Assembly: GCF_002165625.1 (NCBI RefSeq)
Contig: NZ_NGNS01000003.1
Location: 186,001-250,000 of the forward strand
Reading direction: 5' to 3'
DNA: 64,000 bases
Source: Neiella marina
GTDB taxonomy: Bacteria > Pseudomonadota > Gammaproteobacteria > Enterobacterales > Neiellaceae
Positions 16,942 to 27,000 of this stretch are shown one piece after another. The notes below the pieces were generated by a model. The model was given only the letters and a program-made list of their open reading frames with translations, had not been told where the DNA came from and did no database searches. Both the position numbers and the translations under genes were made by a program. The first letter of the stretch is position 1. Each line of letters starts with the position of its first letter.

Positions 16942-17944
16942 GTTGCACCCGCAGCAGACGACTGTCCGAGGTAATAAACAGTGACGAGAAATCCTGATTA
17001 AAGGCAACGTTGGCGCTGGCGGTGACAGTATGAATGGTAGCTAAATGTTTACCCTCAGGGGTCAACAGCAAGACGCCATTAGGGCCGGTGGCAAATAGCA
17101 CGCCCGATGGGTGAATCTTCAAACCATCGGGAAGACCATGGCCCGAGCTCAAATGAGACGTCGCATCAAACAGAACCTTACCATTAGCTAGACTGCCATC
17201 CTCGGCCAACTGCCATGCCATCCATATCGCTTTATTGGGATCGGAGTTGGCAACGTACAAGGTTGACTCATCAGGTGAAAGCGCAATGCCGTTTGGACGC
17301 GTCATATCCTTGGTTAACAGAGTGACTTTGCCATCGGTATCCAGTCGAAACACGCCATGAAAGTCGAGCTCACGCTGCTCGGTATTTTGTTGCCCCTGTG
17401 GCAAGCCATACGGTGGATCGGTAAACCAAATTTGACCGTTTTTGCCAACAGTTAAGTCATTGGGACTATTAAAGCGTTTACCTTGATAGTGAGAAGCAAG
17501 CGTCTGGTATTGAGCTGCAGGTTGGTCGAATGGAACAGCTAAGCGTGACACCCTGCGATCACCATGTTGGCATAGCAACAATTGGCCAGTGATATCCAAC
17601 GCTAAACCATTGGAACCCTGGCGACTGGCATCAGGATAAACACCACTTGAGCCAGACGGACGCAGATATTCGGTCACACCAGCGCCAGGGCGCCATTGAT
17701 AAATCACATTCTCTGGTACATCAGAAAACAGCAGCGCGTTTTGTGATTGCACCCAAACAGGCCCTTCAGCCCACTCAAAACCTTCAGCAAGTACTTCAAT
17801 GGCGGTGGTTTCGGAGACAAACTGAAGCGCTTGATCGTCGATTATTTCAATTCGAGGTTCATTGTCAGCAACTTCATGTGGCGTTTGCTGGCACCCTGTC
17901 AATGCCATGGCCGCAGTAGCCAGTAGCAACAACTGGAATTTCAT
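16931..17944 (-). CDS. SMP-30/gluconolactonase-family lipoprotein
   Basis: This 337-residue protein begins with a lipoprotein signal: a hydrophobic run and LTGCQQ, with the lipidated Cys near residue 18. The body is a six-bladed propeller of the SMP-30/gluconolactonase type, with EGFEWAEGPVWV, NGLALDITGQLLLCQHGDRRV, FNSPNDLTVGKNGQIWFTDPPYG, RPNGIALSPDESTLYVANSD and SSGHGLPDGLKIHPSGVLF. The metal-binding Glu and Asn positions are recognisable. Such enzymes hydrolyse sugar lactones. AAGGAAG before the ATG supports the start. It is convergent with the sugar-binding protein gene, so a shared sugar theme is possible but unproven. Confidence 0.83.
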   Translation of the reverse strand: MKFQLLLLATAAMALTGCQQTPHEVADNEPRIEIIDDQALQFVSETTAIEVLAEGFEWAEGPVWVQSQNALLFSDVPENVIYQWRPGAGVTEYLRPSGSSGVYPDASRQGSNGLALDITGQLLLCQHGDRRVSRLAVPFDQPAAQYQTLASHYQGKRFNSPNDLTVGKNGQIWFTDPPYGLPQGQQNTEQRELDFHGVFRLDTDGKVTLLTKDMTRPNGIALSPDESTLYVANSDPNKAIWMAWQLAEDGSLANGKVLFDATSHLSSGHGLPDGLKIHPSGVLFATGPNGVLLLTPEGKHLATIHTVTASANVAFNQDFSSLFITSDSRLLRVQLNR

Positions 17945-18041
17945 ATATAAACTTCCTTTTTATTAATAAAAAACCTGAGCATACCGTATCTCTCACAGCA
18001 GGCAAGCCTCAGGTCAAACAAGGCAAGGTCGTCCGTTGATT

Positions 18042-18377
18042 CTAGACATGGCGGTTGCGCTGTGCCCAAGTGCCTATAAACACAAAGCATGCGCTCAATA
18101 GGCCCAACAACCAAGCCGGCGACAACTGAGCCAACTGACCCGCGACAATCGGCGATAACTTAACAATGGCTAAACCAAAGCCAAATGCATTGATTAAAAT
18201 AAATACCGATGTACGGACAACAAAATGGTGTCGGCGCATTGCTTTGCGCAGTAACTGATTAATGTCAGAGCCCAAAACGACAAGCATACATGCAATCAAA
18301 GCAGTTGATATTGAATGTAATTCGCCGTACACCCAAGAGTTGATACTAGCCACAGTTTTCCTCAACGAGCGATTCAC
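18042..18377 (-). CDS. Small inner-membrane protein, possibly DUF3392 family
   Basis: This is a 111-residue protein with about three hydrophobic spans (around residues 22-40, 52-75 and 86-104). It contains ISTALIACMLVVLGSDINQLLRK and FVVRTSVFILINAFGFG, which remind me of the DUF3392 family of unknown function; I am only moderately sure of that name. The start is GTG with a poor upstream site. It lies alone on this strand, divergent from yciB with a 125-base gap that must hold both promoters. Function unknown. Confidence 0.6.
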   Translation of the reverse strand: MNRSLRKTVASINSWVYGELHSISTALIACMLVVLGSDINQLLRKAMRRHHFVVRTSVFILINAFGFGLAIVKLSPIVAGQLAQLSPAWLLGLLSACFVFIGTWAQRNRHV

Positions 18378-18502
18378 TGGCGCATAATACTAATCCATTT
18401 TTGTCACAATCTGAGACATTTTTAGCGCGACTGAATGGGGTGACGAACGCCATGCAACTGGGTACACTGCCTGCCAGTTCTTTATAATCAACAGGCAAGC
18501 CA

Positions 18503-19075
18503 ATGAAACAACTATTTGACTTCCTGCCTTTGTTGGCGTTTTTCATCGCCTACAAGATGCATGATATCTACACCGCAACTGGGGTATTGATTGTCGCTAC
18601 TGTTATTCAGATAGCGGCGGCCAAATGGATTTGGAATCAAGTGGAGAAGATCCACTGGATTACACTAGTAATGGTCACCGTGTTTGGTTCAATGACCTTA
18701 TTTTTCCACGACGATGCCTTTATCAAGTGGAAAGTAACCGCCATATACGGTGCCATGGCAGCGGCCTTACTCATCGGCCAGTGGGTGTTTAACAAGCCTC
18801 TAATCAAGGCCATGCTCGGTGGTGAGTTGCAATTGCCCCATAATGTATTCGTCAAACTTGGCTACGCATGGGCCGGGTTTTTCTTGTTTTGCGCTGGACT
18901 CAATGTCTACGTTGCCTTTAACTTGCCGCTGGAAACTTGGGTAAATTTCAAAGTCTTCGGACTGACCGTCATGACCTTATTATTTGCCGTGGCACAAGGC
19001 TTTTACATCTGGCGTTATCTGCCAAAAGAGCAGAAGCAACAATCCCAGGAACAGTTAGAACAAACCAAGGACTGA
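18503..19075 (+). CDS. yciB: Intracellular septation protein, YciB family
   Basis: YciB (190 residues) is an inner-membrane protein linked to septation and envelope upkeep. It starts MKQLFDFLPLLAFFIAYK, the family signature, and continues with MHDIYTATGVLIVATVIQI, WITLVMVTVFGSMTLFFHD and FIKWKVTAIYGAMAA; about five membrane spans are visible, and the C-terminus is polar and glutamine-rich. Three bases separate its stop from yciI, so the two form an operon. The pair lies downstream of the trp region, as in related gammaproteobacteria. Confidence 0.93.
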   Translation: MKQLFDFLPLLAFFIAYKMHDIYTATGVLIVATVIQIAAAKWIWNQVEKIHWITLVMVTVFGSMTLFFHDDAFIKWKVTAIYGAMAAALLIGQWVFNKPLIKAMLGGELQLPHNVFVKLGYAWAGFFLFCAGLNVYVAFNLPLETWVNFKVFGLTVMTLLFAVAQGFYIWRYLPKEQKQQSQEQLEQTKD

Positions 19076-19078
19076 TGC

Positions 19079-19378
19079 ATGTATTACATGATTAGCTCAG
19101 AAGATGTCGCCGACAGCTTGCCGTTGCGACAAAAAGTACGCGCCAAACATTTAGCGCGGTTGCAACTTCTCAAAGAAGAAGGTCGTTTATTAATCGCCGG
19201 TCCTTTGCCTGCGATTGATAGCATTGATCCAGGCGATGCAGGTTTCACCGGCTCGTTGGTAGTCGCCGAATTCGAAAGCCTCGACCAAGCTCAGGCGTGG
19301 GCAGACCAAGACCCATATATCGAAGCCGGTGTGTACGCCAAAGTGGTGGTTAAACCGTTTAAAAAAGTCCTACCATAA
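19079..19378 (+). CDS. yciI: YciI family protein
   Basis: YciI (99 residues) is a small cytoplasmic protein with a ferredoxin-like fold and a presumed His-Asp active site. The opening [28 protein letters not shown] and the stretches [13 protein letters not shown] and [16 protein letters not shown] match the enteric family along the whole length. The reaction is not known. It starts three bases after yciB and is followed by a terminator, closing the two-gene operon. Confidence 0.93.
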   Translation: MYYMISSEDVADSLPLRQKVRAKHLARLQLLKEEGRLLIAGPLPAIDSIDPGDAGFTGSLVVAEFESLDQAQAWADQDPYIEAGVYAKVVVKPFKKVLP

Positions 19379-19390
19379 ATAATTCATAGC

Positions 19391-19416
19391 AGCCGAGCAC
19401 CCTGCTCGGCTTTTTT
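19391..19416 (+). terminator. Terminator of yciB-yciI
   Basis: The stem AGCCGAGCA / TGCTCGGCT (19391-19399 and 19403-19411) with a three-base loop is followed by six T residues, thirteen bases after yciI. Confidence 0.88.
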
Positions 19417-19493
19417 ACTCCAGCAAAATTCTCTAAATTCAACCTATTAAGCGCTAGCTCACAGCAACTGAACAGATTCCGAAACTGAATTAA

Positions 19494-19582
19494 GTGATCA
19501 AACCAAAAATAAAAGTTGATCACCGTCACACTTTAAAGTAATTTGAGACACAGATCACAAAACATACTAATTCAGTGATCAA
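19494..19582 (+). promoter_or_regulatory. Cluster of GTGATCA motifs and a CRP-like site upstream of a 47-aa gene
   Basis: GTGATCAA occurs at 19494-19501 and 19575-19582, and inverted as TTGATCAC at 19516-19523. Between them TGAGA-N6-TCACA at 19544-19559 is close to the CRP consensus TGTGA-N6-TCACA. A TACTAAT at 19565 could be a -10 box but has no good -35. The 217-base stretch from 19417 to 19633 is AT-rich and otherwise empty. Control by CRP or a relative is an inference from these motifs. Confidence 0.4.
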
Positions 19583-19633
19583 CAGCATCCGGTCCCTGGT
19601 GAACCATGCTGAACCGTTAGCTAGGAGTTTACT

Positions 19634-19777
19634 ATGTCAGGTTTTATCGAAATTTTAGGCTATTTGAAAAATACCAAACGCACTCAAATTGCTGCAGCGC
19701 AGGAAGTGAAGTCGTCTTCAGTACCAAGCACTAAAGCAAGCTATTTCCGTTACGCTACTGAGCGTACAGACGACTAA
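19634..19777 (+). CDS. Small protein (47 aa), unknown function
   Basis: The frame encodes 47 residues starting MSGFIEILGYLKNTKRTQIA and ending in a charged tail with RYATERTDD. TAGGAGTTT before the ATG is a good ribosome site, and a strong terminator begins 24 bases after the stop, so an independent small gene is likely. There is no signal peptide or membrane span; the N-terminal helix is amphipathic and the middle is rich in Ser, Ala and Lys. I do not recognise it. The long upstream region with repeated GTGATCA and a CRP-like site suggests regulated expression. Confidence 0.6.
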   Translation: MSGFIEILGYLKNTKRTQIAAAQEVKSSSVPSTKASYFRYATERTDD

Positions 19778-19800
19778 GTCTATCGTGCGACCAAACACCA

Positions 19801-19828
19801 GAAACCGCCTTTACGGCGGTTTCTTTTT
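19801..19828 (+). terminator. Terminator after the 47-aa gene
   Basis: The stem GAAACCGCC / GGCGGTTTC with loop TTTAC is followed by TTTTT. It also lies 26 bases past the rmuC stop, but the U-tract favours plus-strand use. Confidence 0.82.
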
Positions 19829-19853
19829 GCGTCGTCAAAGTGATGGCAAGGGA

Positions 19854-21314
19854 TCAGGATTTATCGACTAACTCAGCGCTCAATTGTTTGTTACTGCGAA
19901 CTCCCAACTCCTTGAGCATTGTGGTCTGCCGCACTAGGTTGCCCGGCCCTGTCGATAGTTTGCTCTTAGCCGCATCAAACTCTTTGTTAACCCTCGCCAA
20001 GGCACTGTCAACTTTCCCTAAATCATCAACGAAGCCAACGAATTTGTCGTATAGCTTGCCTGCTCGCTCGGCAATTTCCTGAGCATTTTGATTTTGCTGC
20101 TCAACTCGCCAAATATTGTGAATGGTCCGCAGCGCCACCAACAGGTTGGTCGGACTAACCAACATGATATTGGCATCCAATGCGGTTTTGATCAGTTCAG
20201 GCTCTTGTTGAATTGCAGATAAAAAGGCTGCTTCGACCGGCACAAACATCAGTACATAGTCCAAGCTTCGAATGCCCTCTAAGCTTTGATAGTTCTTCTT
20301 ACCAAGTTCGCGAATATGATTACGAAGCGAAGTGACGTGTTCTGTTAGCGCAACAGCACCCTCGGCATCGGATTCGGCGTTAATGAAGCGCTCATAGGCG
20401 GTCAACGACACCTTGGAGTCAATAACGATATCTTTGTCATGAGGTAAACGGACAATGACATCAGGCTGATAGCGCTTGCCCTGCTCTGTTTTCAATGCCA
20501 CTTGCAATTCATACTCGCGGCCTTCGGTTAAGCCTGCTTGGTCAAGCAATCGCTGCAGAATAACCTCGCCCCAGTTGCCTTGTGTTTTGCTATCTCCTTT
20601 GAGTGCGCGAGTCAGATTGGTCGCTTCTTCTGACATTCTCAAATTCAGCGTTTTCAAATCATCGAGTTCTTTTTTCAACAATGTGTGCTGTTGTAAGTCG
20701 GTCTCTGCTTGCTTCGATACCTGTTGCTGAAAACCACTGATTTGCTCTCGAAACGGTTTTAACAAGGCTTCCATGCTGGATTCAGAATTACTGCGAAACG
20801 CCTGGGTCTTTTGTTCGAAGATACGGTTAGCCAGATTTTCAAATTCTTTACTTAAGCGCTGCTCTGATTCTTGCAACAGCGCCTGCTTTTCTTCCAGAGC
20901 TTGGGTTTGGTTGGCATAACGCTCTTGTAAGGTATTAAGTTGACGCTGACTACTCTCTAGCTTGTCTCTTAGCTCGCCTACTATGATGTCGTTCTGATCT
21001 AACTTGCGCTGAGCCTGTAGCTGTTGTTGTCGCAGCAATTTCTCACTGGTTTCAAATTCCACCCGCAGCGCTTGCTGCTCACTCAATTGCTGTTGCAACA
21101 CAGACACTTTCGACTGCTCTTGCTGATAGCGAGCCTGTAATTCAGTCTGCTGTTCGGTATGTTGCTGAGCAGCTTGTTCGGCTGCAGCCTGAAGCAGCGT
21201 TTGCTGTTGCTGGCTGTGACGCTTGGCAAGCCAATAACCAAGACTAGTGGCGACAAACAATGAGGCACTGATGACAGCAATAAATATGGGGGATTGGGCT
21301 AATTCCGTCAGCAT
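19854..21314 (-). CDS. rmuC: DNA recombination protein RmuC
   Basis: RmuC (486 residues) limits DNA inversions at short inverted repeats and is related to restriction-endonuclease folds. An N-terminal membrane anchor (residues about 10-28) is followed by a long, glutamine-rich coiled coil to about residue 165. The conserved domain begins near residue 195 with LKPFREQISGF and includes ALKGDSKTQGNWGEVILQRLL, YQPDVIVRLPHDKDIVIDSKVSL and YVLMFVPVEAAF. It stands alone, convergent with the 47-aa gene. Confidence 0.94.
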   Translation of the reverse strand: MLTELAQSPIFIAVISASLFVATSLGYWLAKRHSQQQQTLLQAAAEQAAQQHTEQQTELQARYQQEQSKVSVLQQQLSEQQALRVEFETSEKLLRQQQLQAQRKLDQNDIIVGELRDKLESSQRQLNTLQERYANQTQALEEKQALLQESEQRLSKEFENLANRIFEQKTQAFRSNSESSMEALLKPFREQISGFQQQVSKQAETDLQQHTLLKKELDDLKTLNLRMSEEATNLTRALKGDSKTQGNWGEVILQRLLDQAGLTEGREYELQVALKTEQGKRYQPDVIVRLPHDKDIVIDSKVSLTAYERFINAESDAEGAVALTEHVTSLRNHIRELGKKNYQSLEGIRSLDYVLMFVPVEAAFLSAIQQEPELIKTALDANIMLVSPTNLLVALRTIHNIWRVEQQNQNAQEIAERAGKLYDKFVGFVDDLGKVDSALARVNKEFDAAKSKLSTGPGNLVRQTTMLKELGVRSNKQLSAELVDKS

Positions 21315-21437
21315 TAACCAAGACTCCGATAGACAACAATCGAACTAGACTATTGCCTCAAGCTGGCTTTGCCAACCATAGTGTCGACATTCCGAGCTCA
21401 ACTGCTGATTTATCCAACAATCCAAGCTGTGATGAGC

Positions 21438-21710
21438 TTAATGTTCGGTATCCCTGGACGGATCATCGTCGGTCAACTGTTGCAGCAATCTGACTTCAGC
21501 CATGATGTCGCGCACAACCGTCCGTGGCATTTGCAAGCGCCACTGGTTGTCTTGCAGATAAGTGGCAATGTCGGGGTGACCTGTCAGCAATTCTAAACGC
21601 TCAATGATTTCGAGTGCTTGCAGATCATGAATGGTGGCAAATTCCCGCAGTGCTCGAATACACTTCACTGCACTCATTTTTTCACTCGACGGTGAAAACC
21701 AACTCAGCAT
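21438..21710 (-). CDS. Hypothetical cytoplasmic protein (90 aa)
   Basis: I do not recognise this 90-residue protein. It has no signal peptide or span, and appears helical, with MSAVKCIRALREFATIHDLQ, EIIERLELLTGHPDIATYLQ and RTVVRDIMAEVRLLQQL. Residue 12 (base 21677) is an alternative start. It lies alone between rmuC and the DUF350 gene, on the minus strand, with no partner. Base composition and codon use look like those of its neighbours, which is why I accept it. Confidence 0.5.
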   Translation of the reverse strand: MLSWFSPSSEKMSAVKCIRALREFATIHDLQALEIIERLELLTGHPDIATYLQDNQWRLQMPRTVVRDIMAEVRLLQQLTDDDPSRDTEH

Positions 21711-21870
21711 CTGTTGCCGTATCCTTTGTTAGTACTAATGCTAGTTCTAACCCGCGGCAATGACAGTTTCATGACGTCGGCAATAAACTATCAATGCTTT
21801 TGCCACCCCCATGTTGTTGGTAACATAGCCAGCTCGGATCACCCATGAATCGTTCACGGAGCCAGGTTCT

Positions 21871-22275
21871 ATGATTATTGACTCACTGCAAGGACTGCCA
21901 GCATTCGCCCTCTACTTTATCGTCGGTTATGCCTTCATCGTGTTGTTTTGCGTGCTGTATGGCAAAGTCACGCCCTATTGTGAGTGGACTCTGATGCGCA
22001 ACAATAATGTTGCGGCTGCCATCGCATTTGGTTTGAGTTTGGTCGGATATACCATTCCTGTCGCCAGCGCAGCGATTCATTCTGTCGGCATTATTGACTA
22101 CATCATTTGGGCGGTCGTTGCCCTGTTAGCGCAAATTGTTACCTTCCTAACCGTCCGTTGGTACATGACCGACTTGGTCAAACGGATCAATGACGACCAA
22201 GTGGCAGCCGGACTGTTTTTAGGCTGTGCTGCATTGGCAACTGGCGTTTTGAATGCCGCTTGCATGAGTTATTAA
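21871..22275 (+). CDS. DUF350 family inner-membrane protein (YjfL-like)
   Basis: This 134-residue protein has four hydrophobic spans and the DUF350 pattern, for example LYFIVGYAFIVLFCVLYGKVTPY, NNNVAAAIAFGLSLVGYTIP and LLAQIVTFLTVRWYM. Acidic and basic residues near the second span (KRINDDQVAAGLFLG) are also typical. DUF350 genes are often found with DUF1190 and glutathionylspermidine-synthase-like genes, exactly the order seen here; the function of the set is not settled. GGAG precedes the ATG. The next gene follows nine bases later. Confidence 0.85.
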   Translation: MIIDSLQGLPAFALYFIVGYAFIVLFCVLYGKVTPYCEWTLMRNNNVAAAIAFGLSLVGYTIPVASAAIHSVGIIDYIIWAVVALLAQIVTFLTVRWYMTDLVKRINDDQVAAGLFLGCAALATGVLNAACMSY

Positions 22276-22284
22276 GGGGTCCAG

Positions 22285-22854
22285 ATGAAACGATCGCAAT
22301 GGTTAAAATTAACCCTAATGGGCGCTGCATCAGGCAGCTTGATTAGCTGCGCACCAGAACCTCGCCAACAGATTGTCAATTACTCGGACATTAGCGACTG
22401 CGTTAATGATCGAGTGTTTTCTGAACAAGAATGTGTTGCTCAGTACCAGCAGGCGCAACAACACGCCGCGCAAGATGCGCCCATGTATCAGAATGGCCAT
22501 GATTGCCAAACCGATTTTGGCCGCGATCAGTGTTATCACAACGGCAGTTTTTGGCAGCCGTTTATGGCTGGTTTCTTTATGTCGCGACTGGCAGGTTCTG
22601 TCGGCTCGGGGTTACGATCAGGCCAAGTTCATTCACGCCCGCTTTACCGTTCCGCCGATGATCCATCAAGCTTTCGCACTGCAGAGAATGTCAAAACCGG
22701 TAACGTCGGCGACACCCGCCCTCGCAGCGCGCCAAATCGCTTGATGTCAGCGTCTCAAGCGTCGCTCTACAGCCGTTCCAACAGCATGGGGAAACGTGCA
22801 GCAACACTAAACCGCGGTGGCTTCGGTCAGCGCTCAAGCAGCTGGGGCAGTTAA
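22285..22854 (+). CDS. DUF1190 family protein (YgiB/YjfM-like), probable lipoprotein
   Basis: This 189-residue protein begins with a signal and a lipobox-like LISCAPE, with Cys near residue 22. A Cys-rich middle part, DCVNDRVFSEQECVAQYQ and HDCQTDFGRDQCY, then FWQPFMAGFFMSR, matches the YgiB/DUF1190 group. The last 60 residues are rich in Ser, Arg and Gly and look disordered. It is probably attached to the envelope. It sits between the DUF350 gene and a glutathionylspermidine-synthase-like gene, two bases before the latter. Confidence 0.83.
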   Translation: MKRSQWLKLTLMGAASGSLISCAPEPRQQIVNYSDISDCVNDRVFSEQECVAQYQQAQQHAAQDAPMYQNGHDCQTDFGRDQCYHNGSFWQPFMAGFFMSRLAGSVGSGLRSGQVHSRPLYRSADDPSSFRTAENVKTGNVGDTRPRSAPNRLMSASQASLYSRSNSMGKRAATLNRGGFGQRSSSWGS

Positions 22855-22856
22855 AG

Positions 22857-24008
22857 GTGCTCCGTGTACCTATTGCCGTAAGGCCTAATTTAGAACAACT
22901 GGCTGCGGAATTTGGTTTCAACTTTCATACCATCGACGGTGATGTCTACTGGGATGAATCAGCCTACTACCAGTTCACCCTGCAACAAATTGAGCAAGAT
23001 TTAGAGGCGCCAACCGAAGAACTGCACCAGATGTGCCTGGACTTGGTTGGCGAAGTCGTCGCTAGCCAAGAGCTAATGGAAAAACTGGCGATTCCTGCTC
23101 ACTTTTGGGATGCCATCGCCAACAGCTGGAATAACGGTTACCCATCATTGTACGGCCGTATGGACTTTAGTTATGACGGAAAGTCACCAGCGAAGTTGCT
23201 TGAATACAACGCCGATACGCCAACGTCAGTGTATGAGGCGGGATTCTTCCAATGGGTTTGGCTACAGCAACAAGTAGATGCCGGACGACTGTCCCGCGAA
23301 TCAGATCAATTCAATTCCATTCAGGAAAAATTGGTCGCTCGGTTCGCTGATTTGAGCAGTTTGCCGATTACCTTCACATGCTGCCGCGACAGCGATGAAG
23401 ATCGAGGCACAGTGGCCTACCTTGAAGATTGTGCTCGCCAAGGCGGCGTTGCAACCCGCTTTATCTATCTCGATGAGATTGGTATCAATGACCGCGGCCA
23501 ATTCGTTCAACAAGATGATTCGGCGATCCAAGCACTATTTAAGCTCTACCCCTGGGAAATGATGTTCGAAGACAGTTTTGGTCATTACATTCCCAACTCA
23601 GAGTGTCATTTTCTCGAACCCCTATGGAAATGCGTTCTGTCCAATAAAGCTATCTTGCCGTTGCTATGGCAACGCCACAAAGATCACCCTAATTTATTAC
23701 CCGCCTATTTCACCAGCGACGCCTCATCATTAAATGGTAGCTACGTCCGCAAACCGCTGTTTAGTCGCGAGGGCGCCAATATTCGGATCGAACAAAACGG
23801 TCAGCTGATCGCAGAGTCGCGCGGCGATTATGGTGATGAAGGCTATATCTATCAGGCTTATCAGCCGCTGCCGAAGTTTGCCGACAACTATACCTTGATT
23901 GGCAGTTGGGTGATCGACAACCAAGCGGCAGGCCTTACTATCCGAGAAGATAACAGCTTAATCACTCAAGACTCTAGCCGCTTTGTGCCGCATATTATTC
24001 TGGGTTGA
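22857..24008 (+). CDS. Glutathionylspermidine synthase-like ATP-grasp protein (YgiC/YjfC family)
   Basis: This 383-residue ATP-grasp enzyme matches the YgiC/YjfC branch of the glutathionylspermidine synthase family. Recognisable parts are YWDESAYYQFT, GRMDFSYDGKSPAKLLEYNADTPT, LYPWEMMFEDSFGHYI, NLLPAYFTSDAS, YVRKPLFSREGANIRI and GYIYQAYQPLP. YgiC-type proteins can form amide bonds between a peptide and an amine, but glutathionylspermidine itself is not certain as the product. The start is GTG, two bases after the DUF1190 stop, so this is the third gene of the operon. It ends eight bases before the convergent channel gene. Confidence 0.87.
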   Translation: MLRVPIAVRPNLEQLAAEFGFNFHTIDGDVYWDESAYYQFTLQQIEQDLEAPTEELHQMCLDLVGEVVASQELMEKLAIPAHFWDAIANSWNNGYPSLYGRMDFSYDGKSPAKLLEYNADTPTSVYEAGFFQWVWLQQQVDAGRLSRESDQFNSIQEKLVARFADLSSLPITFTCCRDSDEDRGTVAYLEDCARQGGVATRFIYLDEIGINDRGQFVQQDDSAIQALFKLYPWEMMFEDSFGHYIPNSECHFLEPLWKCVLSNKAILPLLWQRHKDHPNLLPAYFTSDASSLNGSYVRKPLFSREGANIRIEQNGQLIAESRGDYGDEGYIYQAYQPLPKFADNYTLIGSWVIDNQAAGLTIREDNSLITQDSSRFVPHIILG

Positions 24009-24016
24009 TTGCTGCC

Positions 24017-27000
24017 TTAGCCATTACTGGTTGCAATTCCCGCCGCGTGTTTGACATGGATATCCAACTGCGGGTGAGCCACTTCAATGTTCAGGGCATT
24101 GAACTTCTTGATCACTCGGCTATGAATATCATGAATTGATGGTAATCGATGGGCCGTTTCATTGGTAAAGGCGCGCAGTTCGAAGATTAACGCGCTGTCA
24201 GAATATTCGAGCAAAAACACTTCTGGCGTTGGCTCATCAATGACCATGTCGCACTCATCCGCAGCTTGCAAAATCATTTTGGTCACCATGCGAACATCCG
24301 AGTTATGACGAACGCCGATTCGGAGCACAATCCGAGTAATGGCATCACTGAGCGACCAATTGACAAAATCCTCGGTAATAAATGCCTTATTGGGAATAAT
24401 GATTTCTTTTCGGTCCCAGTCAACGACGGTCGTTGCACGGGTGTTAATGCGAGTCACAGTGCCGCTCATGCCGCGAATGGTCACCGTGTCACCAATCCGT
24501 ATCGGTTTCTCGAACAGAATAATCAAGCCCGATACGAAATTGGCAAAGATCTCTTGCAAGCCAAAGCCCAAGCCAACCGTTAGTGCCGCGACCAACCATT
24601 GCAGCGACGACCAGTCAAATCCCAACGCGCCGACGACCACCAACAAGCCAACGATCAATATGACGTACTTAGTAATCGTGGTAATCGCATAACCAGTGCC
24701 TGGCGAAAGCTGCATTCGTTGCAGTACCAACAGTTCCAACATACCGGGTATATTGCGCACACTTACGAGGGTAAAGCCGCCGGTAACAATCGCCGTTAAC
24801 AGCACTTTAATGGTAATCGATGTGGTTTCTAACTGGCCTTGCGCACCGGCACTTTGTACGGACCACAAAGTCAGATCATTCAACGCACTCAGGGAATCAA
24901 AGGCATCACTCCATATCGGCAATAGAGAAAAATAGAATGCCAGTACAAAAGTAGTGCGAAGTAATTTGCTTGCTTGGGCACCAATGTCATCGAACTCAAT
25001 ATAACTCTCTTGCGGCTCTTCAATCACCGGCTCGTTACTATCGTCATTCTCTTCCCGCTTAGCCAAAGCTTGCGCGCGACGGTTTAACGCCCGCTCAAAG
25101 GCTAAACGGCGGTACAAAATGGCGATACCGCGCAATGCCAGGAAGTAAGCGACGCATATCACCGCTGCTGACGCTAAAGTCCAGCCGTAGCCTTGCAACA
25201 ACATCTGCGCAGCAACAATGTAGCCAAACAACAGCAATACAGTCGCAGAGGCCGGAACAGCAATACCAAACCACCATAGCATTCGCATCGGCAGTCGAAT
25301 GACATCGCCGCGTTCGGCAACCAATTTCGACACCAACCGGAATAACCAAATCGTTGCCCAAGTTAACAACACCGCATTAATCAAATGCAACAGTCGACCA
25401 GTGGCACTGAACAAAGCGAGCGGGTTCCAATCGGAAAGCCAGCTGTATATCAACAGCACAGCAAGAAACAGCGGCGATAACCAAATGACGTGACGCATAA
25501 TGAGATCAATGGCCGCTGGCTTCATTCGGAAGTGATGGATCAACACACTGGAAGGCTTGCGCAACTGGTTTGCCACAATCTGCAGGCTGACGGCGATCAT
25601 GGTCAGCAAAATCAGTTGCTGAATCATAATTTGGCTATTTTGCGACAGCCAATCGGCCAACTGCACTCCAAGTGGCAGCAAGCTGCCCAAAGCAATAATG
25701 CCAAAGATTGCCGTCAGTGAGTAATGGCCTTTGTCTCGCCTGACATTGCCAATTCGATCGCTGATCTTGTCCAAATAGTGGTTGTATTGGACCTGAAACC
25801 GGCGCAGATACACCGCTAAAAGTAGCAATAACACCAATTGAAAAACGCTCTCACCAGCATGCAAACTGTAAAGGCGCCACTGGTGAACAAGCTCACTACC
25901 AATACGACGAAAATCAGTTAATACGAAGGGAATATCAGCAGCCGTGATCGGAACCATATTGGGGATCCACGTCAGTAGCCGAAATGCCTGTTCTTCTAAC
26001 TCACTGCGCCGGTGGGTGAGCTGATCGATATTGACCAATGCTTGTTTGAGCAACAATTCAAGCTGGCCATTGATACCAATAAGCTCGGTTAACAACTGCT
26101 GCTGTAAATCGAGTAAATCGCGTTCTTCGTCGCGCTGCGATAGCTGGAAGCTTTGGCGGTTTTTACGCTGTTCATTACGGTAAGAAAAACTATCAACCCG
26201 CAACTGGTTCAAGGTTCGCGATAGTTCTTGAATATTTGGCAAGCCACTGAGCGCTGCCAATTGTTCAACGATGGCATTGGAAAATTCCACCGAAGGTTCG
26301 AACCGGTCAATGTTTTTGCGCAACTCCCGCAACAGCGCATTAATCTGCACTGAGAGTTCATGTAAGCCTTGATAGCGCAATTGTGCCGTTTGCTGAGAAG
26401 ACTGCAATTCTTCCAATTCGCGGGTCAACTCGATGTTACGGGCAATGATTTGCTGCAGTGCCTGATCATCGGCTGCCACCACTTTGGCCGCTTGATCAAG
26501 CTCCGCCAAAGCAAGAGCAGCGTCTTTCTGGCGCAATTCGGCCAACCGCTCATTAGCTAGTCTTAATTGCCGCATCAGGTCAAGCAGCAATTGGTTGGCT
26601 TTGGCGATTTTCAATTGATTGAGTTCGATACGTTTGCTGGCGCCGAGCGACTCCAACTGCATGACCTGCTGTTTGGCCTGCAGCATTTCACGCAACGCAT
26701 CTTGACGGAATTGATTCGCTTCGTTGAGCAGGGCATCGTTAGTAACCGTCAACTCAGTGGCATAGCTACGTTCCAGTTCAGCGACGACATCGTCAAGCTC
26801 TCTGGGTAAATCAACCATCCGCTGCTGAACTTCTCGCCCATCATCTTCCAAGGCTTGAAGCTTTTCTCTAGCGAGTGCGATTTGTTGTTCTAACGCTTTG
26901 ATGACGCTGCTGATCTGCAATTGGTCCATTTGCTGATAAGCAAGGCTGACTTTATCTTCATCAACTGTTTGCCTAGTCTTAGCTTCGGCTATGTCTTGCG

